Position numbers and translations under genes: made by a program. Source: Parvicella tangerina (GTDB taxonomy: Bacteria; Bacteroidota; Bacteroidia; Flavobacteriales_D; Parvicellaceae). From it: a stretch of 64,000 nucleotides of DNA. This document shows positions 17,521 through 27,221 of the stretch, piece by piece. Position 1 is the first letter of the stretch, and each line of letters opens with the position of its first letter. The notes beneath the pieces were generated by a model. It saw only the letters and a list, made by a program, of their open reading frames with translations. It was not told the DNA's origin and searched no databases. The stretch is taken from NCBI RefSeq assembly GCF_907165195.1, contig NZ_OU015584.1, forward strand, positions 2,552,978-2,616,977, given 5' to 3'.

Positions 17521-18402
17521 TTAAAGTTGACCTTTCAGCTCAATAGCTTTCAACGTATTCATCATCAATGAAGCAATCGTCATCGGGCCAACCCCTCCCG
17601 GAACTGGCGTAATATGACTTGCTTTTTCAGCTACCTCGTCAAACTTAACATCTCCTAACAATCTAAAGCCTTTTTTCTTAGTGCTATCAGGAATTCGATG
17701 CATCCCTACATCAATCACTACTGCCCCATCTTTTACCATGTCTGCCGTAACAAACTCTGGTTTACCAATGGCAACAATGAGAATATCTGCTTGCTTTGTG
17801 ATAGACTTCAGGTCCTGTGTTCTACTGTGTACCATGGTAACTGTACAATTCCCAGGATTTCTTTTTTGCCCGAGTAATATACTCATGGGAGTTCCAACAA
17901 TATGACTTCTTCCCATCACCACACAGTGCTTACCTTCTGTTGGAATATTGTAACGATCCAGAATTTCGAGAATACCATTTGGAGTGGCTGAAATATAAGT
18001 GGGTAATCCTAGCGTCATTCTTCCCACATTCTCTGGATGAAAGCCATCCACATCTTTCTTTGGATCGATGGCTAGTAATACTTTTTGTTCATCGATATGA
18101 TCAGGCAACGGAACCTGAACAATATATCCATCAATAGATTCATTCTTATTCAGTTCATCCACCTTTGCCAAAAGTTCTGCTTCAGAAATGGTAGCTGGCA
18201 ACTGGATCAAAGTAGATTCAAACCCCACCTTCTCACAGGTCTTCACTTTAGAATTGACATACGTTAGACTCGCCCCATCCTCTCCTACAATCACAGCTGC
18301 TAAATGCGGAACTTTCTTCCCAGCCTTCTTAAGCTCATCAACTTTTGCTTTAAGTTCTTCTTGTATCTTTTTAGATGTTGCTCTTCCGTCTAATAGTGTC
18401 AT
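17521..18402 (-). CDS. folD: bifunctional methylenetetrahydrofolate dehydrogenase / cyclohydrolase
   Basis: 293 residues, normal FolD length. Signature segments are [14 protein letters not shown] with the catalytic Lys, [23 protein letters not shown] and the Rossmann [14 protein letters not shown] near the end. It oxidises methylene-THF to methenyl-THF and hydrolyses it to formyl-THF, supplying purine and formyl-methionine synthesis. It follows ffh by seven bases and precedes a glycosyltransferase, so the transcript is probably shared. That pairing is common in Flavobacteriales. Confidence 0.96.
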   Translation of the reverse strand: MTLLDGRATSKKIQEELKAKVDELKKAGKKVPHLAAVIVGEDGASLTYVNSKVKTCEKVGFESTLIQLPATISEAELLAKVDELNKNESIDGYIVQVPLPDHIDEQKVLLAIDPKKDVDGFHPENVGRMTLGLPTYISATPNGILEILDRYNIPTEGKHCVVMGRSHIVGTPMSILLGQKRNPGNCTVTMVHSRTQDLKSITKQADILIVAIGKPEFVTADMVKDGAVVIDVGMHRIPDSTKKKGFRLLGDVKFDEVAEKASHITPVPGGVGPMTIASLMMNTLKAIELKGQL

Positions 18403-18409
18403 AGGTCAT

Positions 18410-19759
18410 TTATTGTCCGGGTATTTGTCCACCCATGTTCTTGAACTGCTTCATCATATTCATCATGTTGCGCTTATCACTCATCATGCGCATCATTTTC
18501 TTGGTATCCTTAAATTGCTTCAGCAACTTATTCACCTCCTGAACAGAGGTACCACTACCCTTTGCAATTCGTTGTCTTCTACTATGGTTAATGATATCAG
18601 GATTCTCTTTTTCTTTTTGAGTCATCGAGTTGATCATGGCCTCAATTGGTGTAAAAGCCTCATCATCTACCTCAACTCCCTTCATTGCTTTTCGCATACC
18701 AGGCACCATTCCCAATAGGTCTTTCATATTCCCCATCTTCTTGATCTGCTGAATTTGCTCAAAGAAATCGTTTAAATCAAACTGGTTCTTCTTGATCTTC
18801 TTGTGGAGTTTCTTCGCCTCTTCCTCATCAAACTGTTCCTGAGCTCGTTCTACCAAGGAAACAACATCCCCCATTCCAAGAATACGATCTGCCATCCTTT
18901 TTGGGTAGAACACATCGATCGCTTCCATCTTCTCACCAGTACCAATGAATTTGATTGGTTTTTCAACTACAGATCGAATAGAGAGTGCTGCACCACCTCG
19001 GGTATCTCCATCTAACTTGGTTAACACTACCCCATCGAAGTCGATTCTTTCATTAAAGGCTTTTGCCGTATTTACAGCATCCTGCCCCGTCATTGCATCC
19101 ACTACAAATAAAGTCTCAGAAGGATTGATCGCTTTTTTCACTCGTTCAATCTCCTCCATCATTTGCTCATCAACAGCCAAACGACCTGCTGTATCGACAA
19201 TCACAACATTGTATCCGTTACTTCTTGCATGAGAGATCCCTTGCTGCGCTATTTGTACAGGGTCTTTTAGCTCCCTATTCGAAAAAACCTCAGCACCAAT
19301 CTGCTCTCCAACTACATGCAACTGATCAATCGCAGCTGGACGATAAACATCACAAGCGACCAACAACACTTTCTTTCCTTTCTTCTTCTGTAAAAAGTTA
19401 CCCAGCTTACCCGTAAAAGTGGTTTTACCAGACCCTTGAAGACCTGACATCAGAACAACTCCGGGGTTCCCTTGAAAGTTAATCTGCTCTTCTTCACCCC
19501 CCATCAATTCGGTTAACTCATCGTGAGTGATCTTCGTAAGCAACTGTCCTGGAGAAACTGCAGTCAATACATTTTGACCCAGTGCTTTCTCTTTAACCGT
19601 ATTCGTAAAATCTTTGGCTGTTTTGAAGTTAACATCCGCCTCTAAAAGCGCTCTTCTCACTTCTTTTAACGTCTCTGCAACGTTGATCTCTGTAATTGAG
19701 CCCTGTCCCTTCAGTACCTTAAAGGCTCTTTCAAACTTATCCGATAAATTCTCAAACAT
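18410..19759 (-). CDS. ffh: signal recognition particle protein Ffh
   Basis: 449 residues with the N domain, the G domain P-loop GLQGSGKTTFTGKL (about 109-122), DTAGR and TKLDGDTRGG, and a methionine-rich M domain ending MMRMMSDKRNMMNMMKQF. It binds signal peptides at the ribosome and hands them to FtsY at the membrane, together with 4.5S RNA. It is the first gene of ffh-folD-GT2, with a TATATTTG box upstream. Confidence 0.97.
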   Translation of the reverse strand: MFENLSDKFERAFKVLKGQGSITEINVAETLKEVRRALLEADVNFKTAKDFTNTVKEKALGQNVLTAVSPGQLLTKITHDELTELMGGEEEQINFQGNPGVVLMSGLQGSGKTTFTGKLGNFLQKKKGKKVLLVACDVYRPAAIDQLHVVGEQIGAEVFSNRELKDPVQIAQQGISHARSNGYNVVIVDTAGRLAVDEQMMEEIERVKKAINPSETLFVVDAMTGQDAVNTAKAFNERIDFDGVVLTKLDGDTRGGAALSIRSVVEKPIKFIGTGEKMEAIDVFYPKRMADRILGMGDVVSLVERAQEQFDEEEAKKLHKKIKKNQFDLNDFFEQIQQIKKMGNMKDLLGMVPGMRKAMKGVEVDDEAFTPIEAMINSMTQKEKENPDIINHSRRQRIAKGSGTSVQEVNKLLKQFKDTKKMMRMMSDKRNMMNMMKQFKNMGGQIPGQ

Positions 19760-19784
19760 GTTTTTTCGCTGTTTATTGAATGTG

Positions 19785-19792
19785 CAAATATA
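19785..19792 (-). promoter_or_regulatory. putative -7 box of ffh (TATATTTG)
   Basis: Full match to TAnnTTTG on the minus strand, 25 bases before the ffh ATG. Confidence 0.55.
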
Positions 19793-19818
19793 GTGAAAGT
19801 TAACGGCTTAAAATAGGT

Positions 19819-20661
19819 TTAAAACACCATTTTCACATTCAGTAGGTTAACGCTCAATTTCATCCCGTGAGTCTTTTGTCCGCCAACCTGAGAAGTTGAC
19901 TTAACAGATAGTTGCACCTCATGCAGTTTAGGAATGAGAATACCACAAGCAGCGCCCACAATATATCCTACAGCAACATCTGTGGGAAAATGCTTGCCTG
20001 CTCTTACTCTTTGAAATGCCACCAACAACGGAGGTAGTGATGCGGCTCCCCAGATCACGGGATTCCATTTGTTGCCCTTTTGATAAGAGGTAATAATGTT
20101 GGCTACATAAAACGAGTTGGCCGCTGTAAATGATGCATGCCCCGAAAAGAACGACTTCCGGGCATCGGTTCCAAAGCGAAGTTCATCTGGTGCTTGATCT
20201 CCAAAGAGAAAAGGTCGACTTCTTTTAACACTCGTTTTAACAATCTCGGTCAATGCATAGTTCACCAAATTAGTCTCGAACCAAATCATACCAAGTGTCC
20301 CCAATTGCCTACCATAAGGATCTGATGATGAAAAAATAGCGGGGACAATAAAGTTACTCGCCAACCCTAACCCTAGCATGGTGTTTAAGGTGATATCACT
20401 CCGCTTGATCACTTTTTCACTAAAATTATTCACCGTGAAACGATCTAACCTATTGATATCATTGGCATCCAACAAACTAATTTCTGCTGCAGTAAGGGGC
20501 TGAAGTTTTTTGCCCAACACAAAGCTTGTCGCAACTACGGGAAGTGCTGATCCAGTTACCCAGGCTTCTTTCTTAGCTGTTAATTGAAAGGGCATCGGAC
20601 TTTGAGCAATGCCGCTCCAAATGAGCATAATTCCGATAATGGTTAGAGCTGCACTTTTCAT
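19819..20661 (-). CDS. PAP2-family membrane phosphatase
   Basis: 280 residues with a signal-like start. The three PAP2 motifs are complete: KTSVKRSRP (142-150), SGH (173-175) and R218-x5-H224-xxx-D228. Family members dephosphorylate lipid phosphates such as undecaprenyl pyrophosphate or lipid A. The gene starts on the base after the stop of the MsbA-like ABC transporter, and the transporter itself directly follows a GT25 gene, so I infer a role in lipid A or lipid-carrier handling. The exact substrate is open. Confidence 0.88.
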   Translation of the reverse strand: MKSAALTIIGIMLIWSGIAQSPMPFQLTAKKEAWVTGSALPVVATSFVLGKKLQPLTAAEISLLDANDINRLDRFTVNNFSEKVIKRSDITLNTMLGLGLASNFIVPAIFSSSDPYGRQLGTLGMIWFETNLVNYALTEIVKTSVKRSRPFLFGDQAPDELRFGTDARKSFFSGHASFTAANSFYVANIITSYQKGNKWNPVIWGAASLPPLLVAFQRVRAGKHFPTDVAVGYIVGAACGILIPKLHEVQLSVKSTSQVGGQKTHGMKLSVNLLNVKMVF

Positions 20662-22491
20662 TTAGTCAAAGCTTTGCATTTCTACCAGTTTTCGGTAGGT
20701 TCCGTTCTTATCCATCAATTCCTGATGGCTTCCTCTTTCTACAATATTTCCTTTTTGCAGTACGATAATTTCATCTGCATGTTGAATCGTTGACAATCGA
20801 TGCGCAATCACGATGGATGTTCTATTTGCCATTAATTTGTTCAAAGCATCCTGAACTAATTTCTCTGATTCAGTATCTAGTGCTGATGTAGCTTCATCCA
20901 AGATCAAAATTGGTGGATTCTTATACACTGCTCTGGCAATACTCAAGCGCTGGCGTTGACCACCAGACAGCTTATTCCCTCCGTCACCGATATTGGTTTC
21001 GTATCCCTCCTCTAGTTCGGAGATGAAGTCGTGTGCGTTGGCGATTTTTGCCGCTTCGATCAGTTTTTCTTGATCTACCTCATCACCAAAGACAATGTTG
21101 TTGGTTACAGTGTCATTAAACAAGATGGACTCTTGCGTAACCATTCCGATCAGATCCCTAAGCGCCTGCAACTTAAAGTCTTTGATATTCACTCCATCCA
21201 CTTCTATACTTCCTTCCTGCACGTCATAGAATCGAGGAACCAAATTGGCAATTGTACTCTTCCCTGAACCAGACTGCCCCACTAACGCTACCGTCTTTCC
21301 TTTTTGAACGGTGAAGGAAACGTTGTTGAGCACCTTCTCTGTTTTGTAGCTGAATGAAATATTTTTGACAGTGACCTCGCGCTCTAATTCGGCTTTCACT
21401 AACGCTCCATCAACGATGGTATCCTGATCTTTTGCTTGATAGATCTCTTCAATCCGATCTAACGCTGAGTTTCCCTTCTGTGCATCATAGATCGACTTTG
21501 ACAAGGTTTTTAACGGGTTGATCAACTGAGAGAACAATATGATATAGGTAATAAAGAAGGAGGCTTGCATTTCTCCTTCAAAAACTAAACTCCCACCATA
21601 CCACAATACACTGATCACTGCAATCACTCCTAAAAACTCACTGGTCGGTGAAGCCAGGTCTGCTTTTGCATAGGCTCTTACCTTGTTGCGAACGAATTCA
21701 CTGTTCGTACCTTCAAATTTTCTTACAAATCGATCTTCATTCGAGAACGCCTTGATCAACTTAAACCCATTTAAGGACTCCTCCAAATGAGCCATTAATC
21801 GCCCGAAATGCTCTTGCGCAGACTTTGTATTCTTTTTCAAACTCTTACTGATCAAACTGATCAACGCCCCAGTTACAGGCAAGAAAATCACAATGAACAG
21901 GGATAGTTCCAGACTCATTGCAAATAACGTGATTAAGAAAACCAAAATATTGATCGGTTCTTTAAACACCCCCTTAATCGCTGACTGCATGGACCATTCG
22001 ATTTCCTGCACATCGTTACTCGTTTTAGAAATCACCTCCCCCTTTCGTTCATCCGACAAATAAGATACCGGCATGTACATCAGGGTATTGAATATGTTGT
22101 TTCTGATATCCCCTACACTTTTATTCACCACCACAGAAACCAACAGTGTTGAGAGATAAATAAACAGGTTCTTCAAAAGAACCGCTATTCCGATTACAAT
22201 ACATACAGAAACCAGGGCATACACCTTACTTTCTTCTACGATCATACTCGCTAACTGGTGATTGATGAAGTCAACAAAGTAATCGGATGAGAAAGAGAAT
22301 TCAGGAGCTCCTTTTGCAACCGTCTCCGCATAATAATCATCCGTCTTGTTAAAGATAACATCCAGCAAAGGGGCAAGCAGTACGAATGAAAACAACCCAA
22401 AAAAGGTACTCAACAGATTGAAGAAAACACTTCCTGCGATGTACTTCTTGTAGCCTAAAGTCAGCTTGATTATCCGGATTAAACTCTTCAT
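20662..22491 (-). CDS. MsbA-like ABC exporter (half-transporter)
   Basis: 609 residues, a half-transporter with about six membrane segments (1-330) and an ATPase domain: Walker A GQSGSGKS (405-412), signature LSGGQRQRLS, Walker B ILILDEATSALD. This is the architecture of lipid A flippases and of other lipid or drug exporters. Neighbours GT25 and PAP2 on the same strand, end to end, favour a lipopolysaccharide-related job. The family is broad, so I give no symbol. Confidence 0.9.
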   Translation of the reverse strand: MKSLIRIIKLTLGYKKYIAGSVFFNLLSTFFGLFSFVLLAPLLDVIFNKTDDYYAETVAKGAPEFSFSSDYFVDFINHQLASMIVEESKVYALVSVCIVIGIAVLLKNLFIYLSTLLVSVVVNKSVGDIRNNIFNTLMYMPVSYLSDERKGEVISKTSNDVQEIEWSMQSAIKGVFKEPINILVFLITLFAMSLELSLFIVIFLPVTGALISLISKSLKKNTKSAQEHFGRLMAHLEESLNGFKLIKAFSNEDRFVRKFEGTNSEFVRNKVRAYAKADLASPTSEFLGVIAVISVLWYGGSLVFEGEMQASFFITYIILFSQLINPLKTLSKSIYDAQKGNSALDRIEEIYQAKDQDTIVDGALVKAELEREVTVKNISFSYKTEKVLNNVSFTVQKGKTVALVGQSGSGKSTIANLVPRFYDVQEGSIEVDGVNIKDFKLQALRDLIGMVTQESILFNDTVTNNIVFGDEVDQEKLIEAAKIANAHDFISELEEGYETNIGDGGNKLSGGQRQRLSIARAVYKNPPILILDEATSALDTESEKLVQDALNKLMANRTSIVIAHRLSTIQHADEIIVLQKGNIVERGSHQELMDKNGTYRKLVEMQSFD

Positions 22492-23247
22492 CTATTTCTT
22501 TCCTCCCAACAAAGGTCTGATTTTATGCTTATACCAACGACTGATCTTCCAGGTTATTTGACGGATCGGCCCAAATTTCTTGTCATCGATCAAGGATTGA
22601 ATTTTTCCGTTATGACTTCCTTGTTCAACCACAGGAGGATGACACCAATAATGCTGAAGATCGATCTCTTTCACCAATTCATTATGATACCAATCAATGA
22701 TCTTATTGCACTTATGCTGAATTCGATGCTCTGTGATGGCCTTCGCTAACGCCTTATTCATGTAGTAAGCCCCTGCGCATCTGCTTTTAGGTGACTCGTA
22801 GAGATGCTTTCCTTCTACCCGTTTACCTGGGTGAACGACCTGCAACGTACTGTTCTCAAAATTAATCAGCGCTTTGTCTTGCTTTTCCTGAGGAAGCGAC
22901 TTCAACTCATCAATCGTATCGTTAAAAACCTGAATAAAATTATCCGATAAATAAATATCATCTTCAAAGATCAATGCATCTTCTACCTCATCTTCCAATA
23001 TTTTCTCATAGATCGACAAGTGCTTATAACTGCAAGATTGCTGAGCCGTCCCTACTCCATTGGCCATTTCCTCTCCAACAAAATATTCACGCACCAATTC
23101 TTCTGTAATGTCCGACTTATCCCCTTTCATCATGAATTCAAAAGGGATATTAAACCTACCCAGCTCCTTCGTCATGTGCTCCTCACGCTGTTGGTCTGTA
23201 CTTACGTGAACCACGTACACTTTATCTACATTAATCGGCATCTTCAT
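22492..23247 (-). CDS. family 25 glycosyltransferase (LPS type)
   Basis: 251 residues. VDKVYVVHVSTDQQREEHMT, CSYKHLSIYEKILED and LIFEDDIYLSDNF (with the metal-binding EDD) are GT25 features of enzymes that add galactose or a similar sugar to lipopolysaccharide. It is the first gene of a run GT25-ABC-PAP2 with no spacing between genes. The sugar and linkage are unknown. Confidence 0.88.
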   Translation of the reverse strand: MKMPINVDKVYVVHVSTDQQREEHMTKELGRFNIPFEFMMKGDKSDITEELVREYFVGEEMANGVGTAQQSCSYKHLSIYEKILEDEVEDALIFEDDIYLSDNFIQVFNDTIDELKSLPQEKQDKALINFENSTLQVVHPGKRVEGKHLYESPKSRCAGAYYMNKALAKAITEHRIQHKCNKIIDWYHNELVKEIDLQHYWCHPPVVEQGSHNGKIQSLIDDKKFGPIRQITWKISRWYKHKIRPLLGGKK

Positions 23248-23308
23248 TGCGAATGCAATGATACGAATTTCTTGTCTTTATCGGATTATTCTTAACTTCA
23301 AGCGATAA

Positions 23309-23878
23309 ATGAGACCACTGTTCTTCATATTACTTTTAGCACCACTATTCTTACTCGGACAAACAAAAAACATTGAAATTGAAGGAGGATACGGAGTTAC
23401 TTCCATCGATTTTGATGGAATTCAGCTCATTGTGATTGGCGGAAATTATACAATTTCACCTGACAAAGCTCCATTTTATTTCTACACTGGAATGAATTTT
23501 AGCTTGAACTCAGCCAACAAGGCATACTACAGCAAAGTGAGGATACCCATCGGCCTCAACTTTAACGTGGGCGACAAGGTGCAGTTTATTCTTGGGGGAG
23601 GCCTATTTCAGAGCTACCTATTTGCCCAAAACTTTCTCACAAACAGTTATCTGGATGATGTTTACAGAATTCAACTCGGTGTCACAGGGCAAATTGGAGT
23701 TGCATACGAACTGCCTTCTAAAGTAAATCTTGTATTGTCTTTACAAACAAACAGGGACCTTACTCCTATTTTTGTAGAAAGAAAATGGTCTCCCGGTGGT
23801 GCGGAATACGATCAAAAAAAATACAGCACAGACCTTTTTGTCAAAGCTGGTGTGCGATTCCCTATAGCTAAGAAATAA
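23309..23878 (+). CDS. outer membrane beta-barrel protein (porin-like)
   Basis: 189 residues with a signal peptide (about 1-17, LLAPLFLLGQ) and alternating strands (GEGYGVTSI-like, VIGGNYTISP, YFYTGMNFSLNS, FILGGGLFQS, VKAGVRFPIA) of an eight-strand barrel. It ends directly before the converging cytochrome gene. The function is unknown. Confidence 0.7.
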   Translation: MRPLFFILLLAPLFLLGQTKNIEIEGGYGVTSIDFDGIQLIVIGGNYTISPDKAPFYFYTGMNFSLNSANKAYYSKVRIPIGLNFNVGDKVQFILGGGLFQSYLFAQNFLTNSYLDDVYRIQLGVTGQIGVAYELPSKVNLVLSLQTNRDLTPIFVERKWSPGGAEYDQKKYSTDLFVKAGVRFPIAKK

Positions 23879-24784
23879 TTACTTATCCCATGCTATCACC
23901 CAAATCCCTCTTAATTCATTTTCTGAATATCCGGTAGCCTGATCATTCGGATACTTCTGAGCTAGCAACTCAAGAGTAGAAGGTTTTACTTGTGTCTCTT
24001 TCTGTCCATGACACTGCAGACACATCTGATTGGTCATGATGGGATAATAACCAACATACCCCTCCTCGGATTCGGTCAAACTGGGTTTAATCTCTCCTCC
24101 ATTCTTCAATGTAGATTTAGCTTTAGTTATATACGCTAGTTCTTCCGCATTGGCTGCATTATCAGGATTTCGATTTTGATCACTCACCCGCTTGATCTTA
24201 ACGCCTAGTTCATTGGCCATACTATCTGTAAAATGGATCGCTTTTTCATTACAGAAAGTTAGCGCTGCATCCGTACCATTAGCGTTGATCTGTCCCATTA
24301 GGTTCTTTCCTAAAACGGCCTTAGTTGCTAAAGCGTATTCTTTTCCTTGCTCCATCGGAGACAGCGCTTCACTTTCTGTAGAAGGATGTGTAAACGATCC
24401 TCCATAAATATATGCGGCAATAGCATGCAACTCTGCCTGATCAAATTCCATTTTGGGCATCACTCCAAACTTCTTGACCGCACCTTTCATTAACACTTTA
24501 TCCTCAGAAGGATTGAGAACAAAAGCCTCTACTGCCGCAATAAAATCTTCTTTGGATCCATATCCCTTTTTATAGTGTTTCTGAATCGCAAAGAAAGGTG
24601 GTGCTAATCTGGAACCAGGAGGAGTATCTGGATTATGGCACGAATTACACTTTTGCTGCACCAGTTTTGCTCCATCTAATTCACTAACAGCAGTAGTTGT
24701 TGTCTCACCAGACTCTATTTCTGGGGTGGTACAACCAGTCAACAATAATACTGATGATACTACCATGCCTAATACCTTTTTCAT
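23879..24784 (-). CDS. dihaem lipoprotein: cytochrome c plus DUF3365-like domain
   Basis: 301 residues, lipoprotein signal with lipobox LTGC (Cys18). Two haem-binding sites are visible: C46NSCH50 in an N-terminal cytochrome c domain (about 35-140, with the distal Met likely in VMPKME), and C255LQCH259 in a C-terminal domain (about 150-301) like DUF3365/Tll0287, a sensor-type haem domain. It is probably an outer- or inner-membrane periplasmic electron carrier or redox sensor. No oxidase is adjacent. The joining of the two domains in one lipoprotein is worth noting. Confidence 0.85.
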   Translation of the reverse strand: MKKVLGMVVSSVLLLTGCTTPEIESGETTTTAVSELDGAKLVQQKCNSCHNPDTPPGSRLAPPFFAIQKHYKKGYGSKEDFIAAVEAFVLNPSEDKVLMKGAVKKFGVMPKMEFDQAELHAIAAYIYGGSFTHPSTESEALSPMEQGKEYALATKAVLGKNLMGQINANGTDAALTFCNEKAIHFTDSMANELGVKIKRVSDQNRNPDNAANAEELAYITKAKSTLKNGGEIKPSLTESEEGYVGYYPIMTNQMCLQCHGQKETQVKPSTLELLAQKYPNDQATGYSENELRGIWVIAWDK

Positions 24785-24875
24785 TCCGCTAATTTTTCCG
24801 AAAGATAATGGATTCCACCTACCCTATTTGTAACACAAGTTGCTAATCTTTACCTTTACAGCAAATTGTTTTTTT

Positions 24876-25964
24876 ATGAAGATATTGGTCATTAGTGATT
24901 ACGAAAAATTCCACACGGTTCGTCCGGAAGCAGAGATATTTATTAGTCTGGCGCAACGTGGATATGACATCACGATCATGACCAAAGGACATTATGATTA
25001 TGTGCAACGCTTCAAAGAAAACGGCATTCGCGTCATCGACTTTCACCCTGAAAAGAAACTAGACAGTTCAGAAGTCGCCTTTATTCGAAAAGAACTGCTG
25101 GAGGGCAATTACGATGTGATGCACATGTACAACAACGTAGCCATGATGAATGGACTGAAAGCCGCCAAAGGAATTGACATCACCTGTGTACTCTATCGAG
25201 GTTATTCAGCCAATGTACATTGGTATGATCCTACCCTTTATTTCAAGTTATTGCACCCACGAGCGGATTATATCATCTGTAATTCAGAAGGCGTAGCGAC
25301 CATTATGCGAGAAAAAGGTAAAGTCAGCCCAGAAAAGCTGGTCACCATTAATAAAGGGCATAAATTGGAGTGGTATGCTGATGTGGCCGAACATGATATC
25401 CGACAAGAACTGGGATTGACGCCAGATGCCATGGTTGTGGTCTTGGTAGCGAACAACAGAACCATGAAAGGAACGAAATACCTGATGGAAGCTACAAAGT
25501 CTCTTGACCCGAACAACAACTTGCATATTGTGATGGTTGGAAAGGACCTGGACAATGAAGAAAGTCAGGCGATTTTAAAGGACAGTGCTTTTCGAGATCA
25601 CGTTCACTTCTTAGGCTTCAGAAAAGATGCTTTAAACATCGTAAAGAGCTGTGATGTATTTCTACTTACCTCTATCAAAGGAGAGAGTATCACCAAAAGT
25701 GTGATTGAAGCGATGTCTTTAGGAGTGGCTCCCGTAATCAGTGACATTATTGGCAATAAGGAGTTAGTGATTCACGAAGAAAGCGGCTTGATCGTCCCGA
25801 GCAAGGACAGCAAAGGATTTGCCAATGCGTTAACCCGTTTGTATAAAGACCGGGACTTGCTCAACCAAATAAAACAAAACGCACCCCAACGCATCGCAAC
25901 TCGACTGAGTCATGACCAAACCGTAGAGAAGTACGAGGCGTTTTACCAAAGCTTGGGAAAGTAG
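24876..25964 (+). CDS. family 4 glycosyltransferase
   Basis: I prefer the ATG at 24876 (MKILVISDYEKFHTVRPE) to one 36 bases upstream because the longer version lacks a GT-like first strand, and because TACCTTTA, a near -7 box, lies at 24851, 20 bases after a TTG. About 362 residues of GT-B fold: the donor-site loop ESITKSVIEAMSLGVAPV around residues 265-285 and CDVFLLTS. Acceptor unknown, most likely a surface glycan. No glycan cluster surrounds it. Confidence 0.85.
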   Translation: MKILVISDYEKFHTVRPEAEIFISLAQRGYDITIMTKGHYDYVQRFKENGIRVIDFHPEKKLDSSEVAFIRKELLEGNYDVMHMYNNVAMMNGLKAAKGIDITCVLYRGYSANVHWYDPTLYFKLLHPRADYIICNSEGVATIMREKGKVSPEKLVTINKGHKLEWYADVAEHDIRQELGLTPDAMVVVLVANNRTMKGTKYLMEATKSLDPNNNLHIVMVGKDLDNEESQAILKDSAFRDHVHFLGFRKDALNIVKSCDVFLLTSIKGESITKSVIEAMSLGVAPVISDIIGNKELVIHEESGLIVPSKDSKGFANALTRLYKDRDLLNQIKQNAPQRIATRLSHDQTVEKYEAFYQSLGK

Positions 25965-26104
25965 TTTCGTTTATTCCTTATATTCGGTTGGAGAACAAGC
26001 ACTAGCTAAGACGGAATTTTACACACCTGTTATTGTAAATGCATTTAGCTCTATTAGAAGTCCATTAGATTCACTAAATTCGTTGCTATAACTATAGTAG
26101 ATAG

Positions 26105-26138
26105 AAACCATATAGGGTTTATACTTACGTTGGGTGTA
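26105..26138 (+). repeat. truncated attC-like element, 5' boundary of cassette 1
   Basis: ATATAGGGTTTATACTTAC leads into GTTGGGTGTA (26129-26138). The last word is the exact reverse complement of TACACCCAAC (27012-27021) after the next gene. TTATAC is the left-arm core seen again at 27191. Most of the full-length spacer element is missing, so this is an internally deleted copy. Confidence 0.6.
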
Positions 26139-26153
26139 ATCTAAAAAACTGAA

Positions 26154-27002
26154 TTGAAAAATATACACATTGGCATACTATTGTTAGGTTTCGCTATCAT
26201 TAGCTGTAATTCAGAAGAAAGTCATCCAAAACCGGACTTTGACTACGAATTATCTGAACTAGAAAAAGAGATAATGGATCAAATGCTTGACTCAATCTCG
26301 GATGATTTAGGTCAGCACAGAGGGTATCAGGAAAAAGATGGAAAAATCTATCATCTGTGGGTTCATGGAGGTAATTGGAGCAAAGAGTATTCTCTAGTAG
26401 AGGAAGCAGATCCTTCAACATTCACGACAATTAAGCATGACTTAAAAATTGACCTTGGGAAAGACTCAAAAAATGTATACGTTGATGCTACTGTTTTAGC
26501 AAATGCTGATCCAACTTCATTCGAACAGGTCAAGGGTTACTTTTGGAAAGATAAAAACATTGCATACCTATTACAATATGGTAAGCAAAGACAACTGATA
26601 GAAGGAGCTGACCCGTCAACATTTGAAGTCATTGGCGACTTCGACTGGTCTAAAGACAAAAAAAATGTATACAGTAAATTCTATAAACTTCCCGAATCAA
26701 CACCTTCTGAATTCATTGTTTTGTCAGAAAATTGGGGAAAGGACAATCACTTTTTTTACCACAATAGTAATCGTTTAGACTCGCTTGATTATGGCACTGC
26801 AGAAATTATAAGTGAGTATTACATCAAGGATAAGAGCAATGTGTACTTTGAAAATGTGATTGTCCCTGGAGCTAATCCCCTGACTTTTGTCGCAGATGGA
26901 GTTGGTTCATTTGGACATGATGATAAAAACATGTACAGTTGGACTAAAAATAAAGGACCAATAACTGATGATTATAAGAAAACCTATATCGATAAAGAAT
27001 AA
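26154..27002 (+). CDS. DKNYY-repeat lipoprotein (cassette 1 gene)
   Basis: 282 residues from a TTG start (no in-frame ATG gives the signal). The lipobox IISC sits at about Cys19. The body has repeated DK.NVY-type units: KDSKNVYVDAT, KDKKNVYSKFYKL, KDKSNVYFENV, HDDKNMYSW, characteristic of DKNYY family surface lipoproteins, often in several copies in Bacteroidota. Function unknown. It is the only gene of an attC-like unit: its first bases and its 3' element match as reverse complements. Confidence 0.8.
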   Translation: MKNIHIGILLLGFAIISCNSEESHPKPDFDYELSELEKEIMDQMLDSISDDLGQHRGYQEKDGKIYHLWVHGGNWSKEYSLVEEADPSTFTTIKHDLKIDLGKDSKNVYVDATVLANADPTSFEQVKGYFWKDKNIAYLLQYGKQRQLIEGADPSTFEVIGDFDWSKDKKNVYSKFYKLPESTPSEFIVLSENWGKDNHFFYHNSNRLDSLDYGTAEIISEYYIKDKSNVYFENVIVPGANPLTFVADGVGSFGHDDKNMYSWTKNKGPITDDYKKTYIDKE

Positions 27003-27011
27003 TAAAATGAC

Positions 27012-27212
27012 TACACCCAACAAAGTATAAAATCACATAGGGTTTAATAACTAAAAAGGTTATTTGGAACCAGCCAAGTGTGAACGCCAAACCGCTGGTT
27101 TGGCTATTAAACTGATTAAATTAATATCAAAACTCAGCGCTTCGGCTCAGTACTAAAAACAAAAATCGTAACTTTCCACTACCCTACGTGTTTTATACGA
27201 AGCGTTATTTGC
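27012..27212 (+). repeat. attC-like element E1 (about 200 nt)
   Basis: Left end TACACCCAAC (R''-like RYYYAAC), then GTATAAAA (27025). Right end TTTTATAC (27191), then GTTATTTGC (27204; R'-like GTT). GTATAAAA and TTTTATAC pair exactly. A perfect inner hairpin GCCAAACC-gct-GGTTTGGC lies at 27086-27104. The layout R''-L''-loop-L'-R' is that of integron attC sites, but longer than most. The word AATCACATAGGGTT is shared with element E3. Confidence 0.7.
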
Positions 27213-27221
27213 AATTGACAA

